Source: JADGOV01 sp040002735 (GTDB lineage: Bacteria; Actinomycetota; Actinomycetes; JADGOV01). From it: a stretch of DNA of 8,498 bases. Below the pieces are notes generated by a model. That model saw only the letters and a program-made list of their open reading frames with translations, did no database searches and was not told the origin of the DNA. The position numbers were made by a program, and so were the translations under genes. Every line of letters begins with the position of its first letter. Within the stretch, counting starts at the first letter, position 1. The stretch is taken from positions 1-8,498 of the forward strand of contig JBDUDX010000183.1 of NCBI GenBank assembly GCA_040002735.1, in the 5' to 3' direction. Below, in pieces: positions 1 to 5,254 of this stretch.

Positions 1-769
1 GGTTGTGCACCCTGGCGACGGTCTCCTGCCCCCGGTAACACCCCTTGTCCAGGTGCACGGCCGAGCCGATCCAACCGACTTCATGCGGCAATGTCCGCGC
101 GTCGGTGTCGATGCCGAGCCGTGGCCGGGCGGCCTCCACGCGCAGGGCGTCGTACGCCCAGAGCCCGGCCAGTTGCAGCCCCTCTAATGGAGAGTTGCGC
201 GGGAAGATCAGATCCACCACAGCTACGCCGTCGTGGGGCAACGACGGCAGTCGGCGGGCGAAACCGCCGGCGGCGAGCCGGGCGGCCGGGTACGGCTCTC
301 CCGGTGCGGGCGCCGGCAGGTCCGTCGCCTCGGGTATAAGCGTGGCCCCCTGTCCGGGACCCAGCACCGTGGCCACCGCCCAGTCGGCGCTCACGTCGGC
401 GATTTCGACGCGCAGCAGAAAGCGCATCGAGTTCAGGTACTGAACGAGCGCGTCCGCGGTCCCCGGTTCCACGTCGATCCAGGTGCTTTCGCCGTCGTCG
501 AGCAGCATCAGGTGGTGCTCGACGTGGCCGTGCGGGGACAACACCAGCGCCTCGGTGCCGGACATGGCCGGCAGGCGGGCCAGGTGCTGGCTGGTGATGT
601 CGTGCAACCAGCCGAGCCGGTCCGGGCCGCTCACGGCAAGGACCGGCCGATTGCTCCGATCCACGACGGCCCCGGCGGCGAGAATCTCGCGCTGTTCCCG
701 CAGCGGGTCGCCGTAGTGCGCGGCCAACCTCTCGTCGGGGGCGTCGGCGGTGGCGACCGGGCGAATCAT
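1..769 (-). CDS. ygfZ: YgfZ/GcvT-like folate-binding protein (3' part beyond window)
   Basis: YgfZ proteins are tetrahydrofolate-binding relatives of the aminomethyltransferase GcvT that help build or repair certain iron-sulfur enzymes in the cytoplasm. I translated the minus strand from ATG 769-767; the frame is open for 256 codons to the window edge. The signature K-G-C-Y-R-G-Q-E lies about ten residues before the edge, with the family's conserved Cys, so assignment is firm. The N-terminal half reads as GcvT-like (VSGPDRLGWLHDITSQ, then ALVLSPHGHVEHH). The start overlaps the upstream fur-family stop (ATG 769-767, TGA 768-766), so the two are probably co-transcribed and translationally coupled. 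The C-terminal barrel lies outside the window. Seen: motif and overlap. Known: family role. Inferred: operon. Confidence 0.93.
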   Translation of the reverse strand, partial: MIRPVATADAPDERLAAHYGDPLREQREILAAGAVVDRSNRPVLAVSGPDRLGWLHDITSQHLARLPAMSGTEALVLSPHGHVEHHLMLLDDGESTWIDVEPGTADALVQYLNSMRFLLRVEIADVSADWAVATVLGPGQGATLIPEATDLPAPAPGEPYPAARLAAGGFARRLPSLPHDGVAVVDLIFPRNSPLEGLQLAGLWAYDALRVEAARPRLGIDTDARTLPHEVGWIGSAVHLDKGCYRGQETVARVHN

Positions 770-1194
770 GCGTCGACCGTGGCGGCGCACGATGCGCAGC
801 GTCCGAAGACCGCGAAGTGGCCGACGTCCACGACGAAGCCCCGTTCGGCGTGCAATCGCTCCACCACGTCGGTGAGTGTCTCCGGGGCGACCTCGTCCAC
901 GTTGCCGCAATCCCGGCATACCAGGTGAATGTGGTCGTCGTCCCAGGCCACCGAGTACGACGGCGCCCCGTGACCCAGGTGGGCGTGCCGGATCAGCTCC
1001 AGTTCCTCCAGGAGCTCCAGGGTTCGATACACGGTGGAGATGTTGATCCCGCTGGCGATCTTCTGTACTTCGGCGAAGATCTCCTCGGGGGTGGCGTGCC
1101 GGAGGGTGTCCACCGCCTCGAGCACCAGCTGCCGTTGCGGGGTGAGCCGATAGCCGCGAGCGCGTAGCTCGCTCTGCCACGCGGTACTCGCCAT
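766..1194 (-). CDS. nur: Fur-family metalloregulator, Nur-like (nickel-responsive)
   Basis: This is a 142-residue Fur-family repressor: an N-terminal winged helix (about 1-85, with STVYRTLELL as recognition helix) and a metal-binding dimerisation domain. Visible ligands are H33, H70, H72, H88, H90 and H126, plus C93/C96 and C133/C136. From memory, H70, H72 and H126 make the nickel site of Streptomyces coelicolor Nur, and the numbering coincides, so Nur is preferred over Fur, Zur or a peroxide sensor. Position 86, a His ligand of the second Nur site as I recall it, is Asp here (DDDHIH). Nur represses nickel uptake and iron superoxide dismutase genes in Streptomyces; whether that holds here is inference. 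It overlaps ygfZ downstream. Family confidence is high; the Nur subgroup is moderate. Confidence 0.9.
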   Translation of the reverse strand: MASTAWQSELRARGYRLTPQRQLVLEAVDTLRHATPEEIFAEVQKIASGINISTVYRTLELLEELELIRHAHLGHGAPSYSVAWDDDHIHLVCRDCGNVDEVAPETLTDVVERLHAERGFVVDVGHFAVFGRCASCAATVDA

Positions 1195-1206
1195 GGGGGG
1201 AGTCTA
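1195..1206 (-). promoter_or_regulatory. -10 box for leaderless nur transcript
   Basis: On the minus strand TAGACT (1206-1201) fits the actinobacterial TANNNT -10 consensus and is followed by six C residues and then the ATG of the Fur-family gene. This spacing would place transcription start at or next to the A of the start codon, giving a leaderless mRNA. No Shine-Dalgarno sequence lies between, which agrees. No convincing -35 box is visible. Seen: hexamer and spacing. Inferred: leaderless start. Confidence 0.5.
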
Positions 1207-1248
1207 GGTTGCGGCCGGGGTACCGAAGACTGGTGCCAAGGAACGCCG

Positions 1249-1278
1249 TTGCGCTGAGCCGATCCGTCGTCGTACCGT
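1249..1278 (+). promoter_or_regulatory. candidate promoter of the epimerase leader
   Basis: TTGCGC (1249-1254), an 18-base spacer and TACCGT (1273-1278) resemble a housekeeping sigma promoter. A start near 1285 would put the strong Shine-Dalgarno sequence at 1293 just inside the transcript. The same 18-base spacing recurs at the cysA and fic promoters in this window. A second TTGACG (1278-1283) has no -10 box at a workable distance. Inference from sequence pattern only. Confidence 0.4.
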
Positions 1279-1292
1279 TGACGTACACGAGG

Positions 1293-1392
1293 AAGGAGGT
1301 GGTCCGCTTATATGTGTAGTACCTGGACACGTGAGGTGGCTGTCCGCTAGCCGCCGTCCATCAGGACTCCGGAAGAAACCGGACGCCTCCTT
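1293..1392 (+). promoter_or_regulatory. SD / anti-SD pair and hairpins around leader ORF
   Basis: AAGGAGGTG (1293-1301) is complementary over nine bases, with one G-U pair, to CGCCTCCTT (1384-1392), which lies beyond the mini-ORF stop. The latter also mimics the 3' tail of 16S rRNA. Between them are two small local hairpins: GTCC/GGAC (1356-1359 with 1364-1367) and TCCGG/CCGGA (1368-1372 with 1379-1383, loop AAGAAA). CCGCC (1351-1355) can also pair with GGCGG (1395-1399). These pairings are mutually exclusive in part, so the region could switch between SD-open and SD-closed folds. Pairings are seen directly; switching is inference. Confidence 0.45.
1312..1350 (+). CDS. 12-codon leader mini-ORF with near-perfect SD
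   Basis: An AAGGAGGTG sequence (1293-1301), matching almost all of the 16S rRNA anti-Shine-Dalgarno tail, is followed 10 bases later by ATG 1312-1314. The frame reads MCSTWTREVAVR and ends at TAG 1348-1350. No longer frame uses this ribosome-binding site: GTG two bases further on meets TAG at once. The strength of the SD compared with the tiny product suggests a regulatory leader ORF controlling what lies downstream (the epimerase at 1543). It contains one Cys and one Trp but no run of a single residue, so no amino-acid signal can be named. It may instead be a chance ATG within a structured RNA. Confidence 0.4.
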   Translation: MCSTWTREVAVR

Positions 1393-1427
1393 GGGGCGGC
1401 GTACGGCGAATCCACGGCAGTCACCCG

Positions 1428-1489
1428 ACCCCCGGGCGCCGGACCTCGTCCAGCCGGCCCTCGCCCAAAGCGAGGAAACGCCCGGGGGT
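1428..1489 (+). promoter_or_regulatory. multi-branched RNA fold before epimerase start
   Basis: A perfect 11-bp stem, ACCCCCGGGCG (1428-1438) with CGCCCGGGGGT (1479-1489), encloses two further hairpins: GGAC-CTC-GTCC (1441-1451) and CCTCGC-CCAAA-GCGAGG (1459-1475). This is a three-way-junction layout about 50 bases upstream of the epimerase start. There is no U-run after the closing stem, so it need not be a terminator, though actinobacterial terminators often lack one. It matches no riboswitch class I could identify. It may be a regulatory aptamer, an attenuator, or the end of a small RNA starting near 1285. Confidence 0.5.
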
Positions 1490-1542
1490 TCGCCGTGTCC
1501 GCCGATAGGCTGACTCTCCAGACCGGCCTTGGGGAGTGGCGT

Positions 1543-2466
1543 GTGCGGATTCTCGTGACCGGTGGCGCTGGCTTTATCGGCGGAAACCTCTGCCGAGTGC
1601 TGGTCGACCGCGGCGTTGACGTAGTCGTCCTTGACGACCTGAGTAGCGGTGACCGCGGCAACCTCGACGGCCTGCCGGTGGATCTGCGGATCGGCAGCAT
1701 CCTGCATCCCACGGTCCTCGACGACGTCTGCACCGAGGTGGACTCGATCGTGCATCTGGCCGCGTTGGCGTCCGTACCGCTGTCCCTCGACAATCCGGCC
1801 GCCACCCATGCGGTGAACGCCACCGGCACCCTGCAGGTGCTCGACGCGGCCCGGCGCACTGGCGCTTACGTTGTGGTGGCCTCCTCCTCGGCGGTCTACG
1901 GCGACGACCCTAGTGCGCGCAAGCGGGAAAGTCTGGCACCCCGGCCGCTGTCGCCGTACGCAGTGAGCAAGCTGGCCACCGAGGCGTACGCCACGGCGTA
2001 CCAGAGTTGCTTCGGGCTACCGACGTTGGCTTTTCGCTTTTTCAATGTCTTTGGGCCGCTTCAGCCGGCTAATCACGTGTACGCCGCGGTGGTACCCGCC
2101 TTTATCTCTGCTGCCTTGGCTGGTAAGCCGCTCACCATCTACGGCGACGGCGAGCAGACCCGAGACTTCGTCTACGTCGGCACCGTGGCTGCGCTGCTCG
2201 CCGAAGCCGCGATGGAACGGCGTACGCATTCCTCGCCGGTAAACCTGGCGTTGGGCGCCCAGACCACCGTGCTGGAGTTGATCGCCTTGCTGGAGAAGGT
2301 GCTCGGGATGCCGCTGGATCGCCAGCATCTGCCGTCGCGGCTCGGGGACATTCGCGATTCCTGCGCGGACGACGGCGCGCTGAAGGCTCTCTTTCCCGCG
2401 CTGGCGCCGGTTGCGTTGGAGGAGGGGCTGGCGAAGACGGTGGAGTGGTTCCGCTCGCTCGGATAG
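1543..2466 (+). CDS. NAD-dependent sugar-nucleotide epimerase/dehydratase (GalE-like)
   Basis: This is an extended short-chain dehydrogenase of 307 residues acting on UDP- or dTDP-sugars; 4-epimerisation of a UDP-hexose or UDP-N-acetylhexosamine is the likeliest reaction. The NAD-binding glycine motif GGAGFIG is at 7-13, the catalytic Ser region SSSAVYG at 114-120, and the YxxxK pair is Y139 and K143. The substrate region runs from FNVFGP (167-172) to the C-terminus, with YGDGEQTRDFVYV at 200-212. I chose GTG 1543 because GGGGAG (1531-1536) lies six bases upstream and the Rossmann strand begins at once; the longer GTG 1495 frame adds 16 unconserved residues inside the leader fold. It faces a decayed sugar-nucleotide dehydrogenase, suggesting a former surface-polysaccharide module. 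Substrate is unknown. Confidence 0.88.
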   Translation: MRILVTGGAGFIGGNLCRVLVDRGVDVVVLDDLSSGDRGNLDGLPVDLRIGSILHPTVLDDVCTEVDSIVHLAALASVPLSLDNPAATHAVNATGTLQVLDAARRTGAYVVVASSSAVYGDDPSARKRESLAPRPLSPYAVSKLATEAYATAYQSCFGLPTLAFRFFNVFGPLQPANHVYAAVVPAFISAALAGKPLTIYGDGEQTRDFVYVGTVAALLAEAAMERRTHSSPVNLALGAQTTVLELIALLEKVLGMPLDRQHLPSRLGDIRDSCADDGALKALFPALAPVALEEGLAKTVEWFRSLG

Positions 2467-3266
2467 GCGGCACCCTGGGCGGCTGCACGGACGGTCCGGC
2501 GGACCAGATACTCGGGCATGTGGTCATTGCTATCGTTGGGCAACTCCACGACGCGGAAGCTATGGCCGGTTGACCGCTTGACCCGCCACGAGAGGTACGA
2601 CGGGTCGATGGGGAGACAGTGACCACCAACTCCAGGACCCGGCACAAAGGGCATAAAGCCGTACGGCTTGGTCGAAGCGGCGTCAATTGCCTCCCACACG
2701 TCGATGCCGAGCTCGTGGGCGAACATGGCTAGCTCATTCACCAGCGCGATGTTCACGTGGCGGAAGGTGTATGTCGGATTGCCCGGGTCAATTCGTTCTG
2801 GGCTGTAGCCAAGAGAGAAGTCAGCACCCACTGTAAGGCCGGAACCCTCTTCGAGTAGGGGCGCCACCAGCTCTTCGGTGGTTCCGGGGTACATGGTTGA
2901 CTCGACGGCGACCAGACTGCCGGGCCGAAGGTACGGGGCCAACGTGGCCGCCGACGACTCGATGTAGGAGAGATCCGGATTGCCCTCGCGCAGGGGTGTC
3001 GGGACTGTGATGACAGCGACGTCCAAACCGGCGCACGCGCGCGCCTCAAAGGAGGGCCGGTACCGTCCCCCCGTCAATGCGGCGCTGAGGCACTCGCGGT
3101 CGACATCTTCTACATAAGACTCACCGGCAGACAGCCGCTTGACGCGTGATTCGTCCACGTCATACCCCACGACGTCATAACCGACCTGAACGGCGCGCAT
3201 TGCAAGCGGCAACCCGACGTAACCCTGGCCCACCACGACAAACTTGCCGCGCTTGCGCACGGCCAT
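2172..3266 (-). pseudogene. decayed UDP-ManNAc/UDP-glucose-type 6-dehydrogenase
   Basis: Intact enzymes oxidise UDP-N-acetylmannosamine or a similar sugar to its uronate using two NAD. Recognisable here are the Rossmann motif GQGYVGLP (13-20), STMYPGTTEELV (123-134), SPERIDPGNPTYTF (155-168), the substrate-helix region NIALVNELAMFAHELGIDV (172-190), and the catalytic Cys in GPGVGGHCLPIDP (Cys217). Two defects stand out. Between F168 and R169 roughly 50 residues normal for the family are missing, including the conserved Lys/Asn of the A-E-x-x-K-x-x-x-N segment. Homology also ends near residue 260 (about base 2490), so the C-terminal UDP-binding domain is gone; the frame runs on, antisense to the epimerase, to 2172. 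No good Shine-Dalgarno precedes ATG 3266. Almost certainly inactive as an oxidase. Confidence 0.82.
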
Positions 3267-3317
3267 ACTGTTACCGCGCTGGCACGCTCCGTGGGCAACT
3301 TTGAAGCGAGTGGAGCG

Positions 3318-3340
3318 TCTGGTCGGCGACTTTGACCAGA
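3318..3340 (-). terminator. 7-bp stem-loop after the cysA operon
   Basis: TCTGGTC (3318-3324) and GACCAGA (3334-3340) form a perfect 7-bp hairpin with a 9-base loop. It lies about 20 bases beyond the nitrobindin stop and about 50 bases before the decayed dehydrogenase. There is no U-tract. Position favours an operon terminator, but a regulatory site for the dehydrogenase cannot be excluded. Confidence 0.4.
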
Positions 3341-3358
3341 TACGGACTGAAAGCTAGC

Positions 3359-3835
3359 TTAGACCCGAGCAAGCCGCGCCGAAAGGTGCGGCTGCATTGG
3401 CTGCCCCACCGCAGCCATATCAATCGCGTACATCAACTCACCCTCGACCAGACCGTAGAGCCGCTTCAGCGCAGATACGTCCTTGGCGGACGTAGTCCGA
3501 GCCACCACATCAGTAGCCAGCTCGACCTGAGTGCCGCGAACCTCGCCGTAATAAAGCTCGACGATCCCGGTGGGATGGGCCATGGTCACTTCCACCACAC
3601 CCCCCGCACCCGGCCGCCAGAACCCGCTCTCGACGGCCATCGGCCGGCCATTGTCGAGCGCCCACGTGCGACTGGAGTAGGCGAGCACCGGCTTGCCGTA
3701 CCAGGAGAAGCTCACCTCTTGCCCGTAGGTGAAGCCCTCGATGGTCGGGTACCCGCCCACGCCCTCCCCGCGCCACGTCCCCAGGAGAAAGGCGAGTGGC
3801 GCAAGTACAGCTGGTAGCTCGGGCGAATCGGGCAT
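3359..3835 (-). CDS. nitrobindin-type haem beta-barrel protein (THAP4-like/DUF1794)
   Basis: This 158-residue protein has the nitrobindin hallmarks: an N-terminal FLLGTWRGEGVGGYPTIEGF (17-36), a beta-rich body, and near the C-terminus QPHLSARLARV, whose His is the proximal haem ligand in characterised members. Bacterial and plant nitrobindins bind ferric haem in a lipocalin-like ten-stranded barrel and react with NO or isomerise peroxynitrite; the M. tuberculosis homologue, Rv0813c, was first called fatty-acid-binding-protein-like. The start is six bases after the sseC stop, so it is the last gene of the cysA-sseC operon. No signal peptide is seen, so it should be cytosolic. Length and both key motifs are normal, so it looks intact. 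Confidence 0.9.
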   Translation of the reverse strand: MPDSPELPAVLAPLAFLLGTWRGEGVGGYPTIEGFTYGQEVSFSWYGKPVLAYSSRTWALDNGRPMAVESGFWRPGAGGVVEVTMAHPTGIVELYYGEVRGTQVELATDVVARTTSAKDVSALKRLYGLVEGELMYAIDMAAVGQPMQPHLSARLARV

Positions 3836-3841
3836 CAGGAC

Positions 3842-4138
3842 CTACCCGACCTCGATAACCGCCTCGGCCACAACCCCGCGCTCGGCGGAAACAACGACCT
3901 CGCCCTTCCCACCCGGAGCCAGCGCCCGAAGCGTCCACTTCCCCGGCGCGGCAAAGAACCGGAAGCCACCCGTCGCCGAGGTGACCACCTCCGCAGTGAA
4001 CTCCCCGTCGCCGTCGAGCAGCCGGACGTACGCGCCACCGATCGGCACGCCGTCGCGCACCACCTGACCGATGATCACCGATTCCTTGGCCACGTCAACG
4101 TCCTCCAGTGAAACTCCGCCGACCGGTGCGCCGCACAT
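3842..4138 (-). CDS. sseC: DUF1416 protein, SseC family
   Basis: A 98-residue protein beginning MCGAPVGGVSL and containing AYVRLLDGDGEFTAEVV and GFRFFAAPGKWTLRAL, typical of the actinobacterial DUF1416/SseC family that travels with CysA-type rhodaneses. It is predicted to be a single beta-sandwich (carboxypeptidase regulatory-like fold). Its biochemical role is unknown; the linkage implies work in sulfur transfer. The start is ATG 4138-4136, sharing the A of the cysA TGA stop (TGATG overlap), which implies translational coupling. The upstream in-frame ATG at 4189 would add 17 residues inside cysA and is not family-like. The N-terminal Cys at position 2 is conserved in the homologues I recall and may matter for sulfur handling; that is inference. 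Confidence 0.9.
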   Translation of the reverse strand: MCGAPVGGVSLEDVDVAKESVIIGQVVRDGVPIGGAYVRLLDGDGEFTAEVVTSATGGFRFFAAPGKWTLRALAPGGKGEVVVSAERGVVAEAVIEVG

Positions 4139-4977
4139 CAGACGTCCTTCTCGATCGGTACGCCGACGAGGGAACCCCATTCGGTCCACGAGCCGTCGTA
4201 GTTCTTGACGTGGGATTCGTCCAGTAGCTCGTGCAGCACGAACCAGGTGTGTGCGCTGCGCTCGCCGATCCGGCAGTACGCGATGGTGTCCTTGCCCAAC
4301 TCGATACCGGCGTCGCTATACAACTTTGTCAATTCATCATCGGCGCGGAACGTGCCGTCATCGTTCGCCGCCCTGGACCACGGAATGTTCTTCGCGGTGG
4401 GGATGTGACCGGCCCGCTGCGACTGCTCCTGCGGCAGGTGCGCCGGCGCGAGCAGCTTGCCGGAGAACTCGTCGGGGCTGCGTACGTCGATCAAATTCTT
4501 CTGTCCGAGCGCGGCGAGTACCTCGTCGCGGAATGCCCGGATGTCGTTGTTCGGCTCTTTCGCGGTATATGACGTCGCCGGCCGGGACACCGCCTCATCG
4601 GTGAGCGGACGGGAGTCCAGTTCCCACTTCTTGCGGCCGCCGTCGAGCAGCTTCACCGACTCGTGACCGTAGAGCTTGAAGTACCAGTACGCATAGGAGG
4701 CAAACCAGTTGTTATTGCCGCCGTAGAGGACCACCGTGTCGTCCGTGCCGATGCCCTTGGCCGAGAGCAGCTTCTCGAACGCCGCCTTGTCGACGAAGTC
4801 ACGGCGTACCGGGTCCTGCAGGTCCTGCTTCCAGTCGATCTTCACCGCCCCGGCGATGTGGTTCTTGTCGTACGCGGAGGTGTCCTCGTCCACCTCGACC
4901 AGCACGATCGTGGGATCGTCGAGATGGCTCTGCACCCAATCGGCGTCGACGAGTACGTCGCTGCGGCTCATGGTCAA
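4138..4977 (-). CDS. cysA: thiosulfate sulfurtransferase (rhodanese), CysA2/CysA3 type
   Basis: A 279-residue tandem-rhodanese enzyme that moves a sulfane sulfur from thiosulfate to acceptors such as cyanide or, physiologically, thiols and sulfur-carrier proteins. The inactive N-terminal domain covers about 1-130. The catalytic domain follows (LIDVRSPDEFSGK at 162-174), with the active-site loop CRIGERS and catalytic Cys235. The sequence closely follows mycobacterial CysA2/CysA3 (VEVDEDTSAYDKNHIAGA, VLYGGNNNWFASYAYWYFKL). The name does not mean the sulfate ABC-transporter ATPase CysA. GGGAG lies seven bases before ATG 4977, supporting that start over the ATG two codons later. It heads an operon with sseC and nitrobindin, and is preceded by a Cys-containing leader peptide and about 140 bases of attenuator-like leader. 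Confidence 0.95.
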   Translation of the reverse strand: MTMSRSDVLVDADWVQSHLDDPTIVLVEVDEDTSAYDKNHIAGAVKIDWKQDLQDPVRRDFVDKAAFEKLLSAKGIGTDDTVVLYGGNNNWFASYAYWYFKLYGHESVKLLDGGRKKWELDSRPLTDEAVSRPATSYTAKEPNNDIRAFRDEVLAALGQKNLIDVRSPDEFSGKLLAPAHLPQEQSQRAGHIPTAKNIPWSRAANDDGTFRADDELTKLYSDAGIELGKDTIAYCRIGERSAHTWFVLHELLDESHVKNYDGSWTEWGSLVGVPIEKDV

Positions 4978-5038
4978 ACTCCCTGGGGGTTACGAAAGCG
5001 GGGTACGGAATGTCGGGCACATGGTGATACGGCAGGCG

Positions 5039-5081
5039 GCGGAACGGGCACAGCGGGACTCCTGACAACTCGCGGAACGGG
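5039..5081. repeat. two copies of GCGGAACGGG in the cysA leader
   Basis: The ten-base sequence GCGGAACGGG occurs at 5039-5048 and 5072-5081, offset by 33 bases, between the leader peptide and cysA. On the transcript this is CCCGTTCCGC twice. It could serve as alternative pairing partners in an attenuator or as a protein site; the function is unknown. Confidence 0.4.
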
Positions 5082-5097
5082 ACGCGTGGGCGTATGA

Positions 5098-5110
5098 ACG
5101 GCGAGGCCGT
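5098..5110 (-). promoter_or_regulatory. small hairpin just after the cysA leader peptide
   Basis: On the minus strand ACGGC-CTC-GCCGT folds as a five-bp hairpin starting six bases after the leader-peptide stop (5117). A ribosome stalled on the Cys codons or at the stop would cover it or change its folding, which is the arrangement expected of an attenuator. No clear terminator U-run follows, so the mechanism (Rho or translational coupling) is open. Confidence 0.35.
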
Positions 5111-5116
5111 CCCGGG

Positions 5117-5206
5117 TCAGGACGGACAGAGGCAGCTGCCGACACGGCGGAAGTCCACCGCGCGGCGCTTCGTCAACTCTGTCGAGACCAACTCTGTCAA
5201 GGCCAT
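5117..5206 (-). CDS. 29-residue Cys-rich-ended leader peptide of cysA
   Basis: ATG 5206-5204 opens a 29-codon frame ending ...TKRRAVDFRRVGSCLCPS and stopping at TGA 5119-5117, about 140 bases before cysA. Actinobacteria carry short leader peptides upstream of sulfur-assimilation operons with a basic RR-x-VD-x-x-RV core and Cys codons at the end; this fits that pattern. In mycobacteria, polycysteine leaderless ORFs before cysA2 and other genes act as cysteine-responsive attenuators (established for that genus). Here only two Cys codons occur (TGC, TGT), as C-L-C. The N-terminal part contains a five-codon near-duplication (TELVS/TELTK). The likely role is sensing Cys-tRNA supply in cis rather than as a free peptide. 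Start choice rests on the -10 box nine bases upstream. Confidence 0.72.
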   Translation of the reverse strand: MALTELVSTELTKRRAVDFRRVGSCLCPS

Positions 5207-5215
5207 GGTTGGGCC

Positions 5216-5245
5216 ATAGTACGTGCCCCCCGCACCAGCAGCCAA
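5216..5245 (-). promoter_or_regulatory. promoter of cysA leader, near-leaderless
   Basis: On the minus strand TTGGCT (5245-5240), an 18-base spacer and TACTAT (5221-5216) form a good housekeeping promoter. The leader-peptide ATG begins nine bases after TACTAT, so transcription should start at about the A residues at 5210-5209, leaving only three to five bases before the ATG. This supports leaderless or near-leaderless translation of the peptide, as in the mycobacterial system. Identical TACTAT is used at fic. Confidence 0.6.
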
Positions 5246-5254
5246 CCAGCGGCT

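Noticed and set aside
233..928. 231-codon plus-strand open frame across ygfZ and nur
   Set aside because: It is antisense to two clearly recognised genes, crosses their boundary and has low-complexity Arg/Gly/Val content; a GC-bias shadow.
1285..1542. c-di-AMP (ydaO) riboswitch or other named riboswitch
   Set aside because: I considered it because of CGAATCC near 1407 and the stem-rich layout, but the expected consensus blocks are not there and no known class fits.
1204..1859. Minus-strand open frames of 170-201 codons upstream of nur
   Set aside because: They overlap the structured leader and the 5' end of the epimerase, show no recognisable domain and have shadow-like composition.
2172..3266. 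A genuine 364-residue short dehydrogenase
   Set aside because: The last 100 or so residues are antisense to the epimerase with no homology, and an internal catalytic segment is missing, so decay is the better reading.
3352..3359. AGCTAGCT palindrome at the nitrobindin 3' end
   Set aside because: Only eight bases and no supporting context; expected by chance in a window this size.
4139..4189. 17-residue N-terminal extension of SseC from ATG 4189
   Set aside because: Extension lies wholly in cysA, is Arg-rich and unlike family N-termini; the TGATG overlap marks 4138 as the start.
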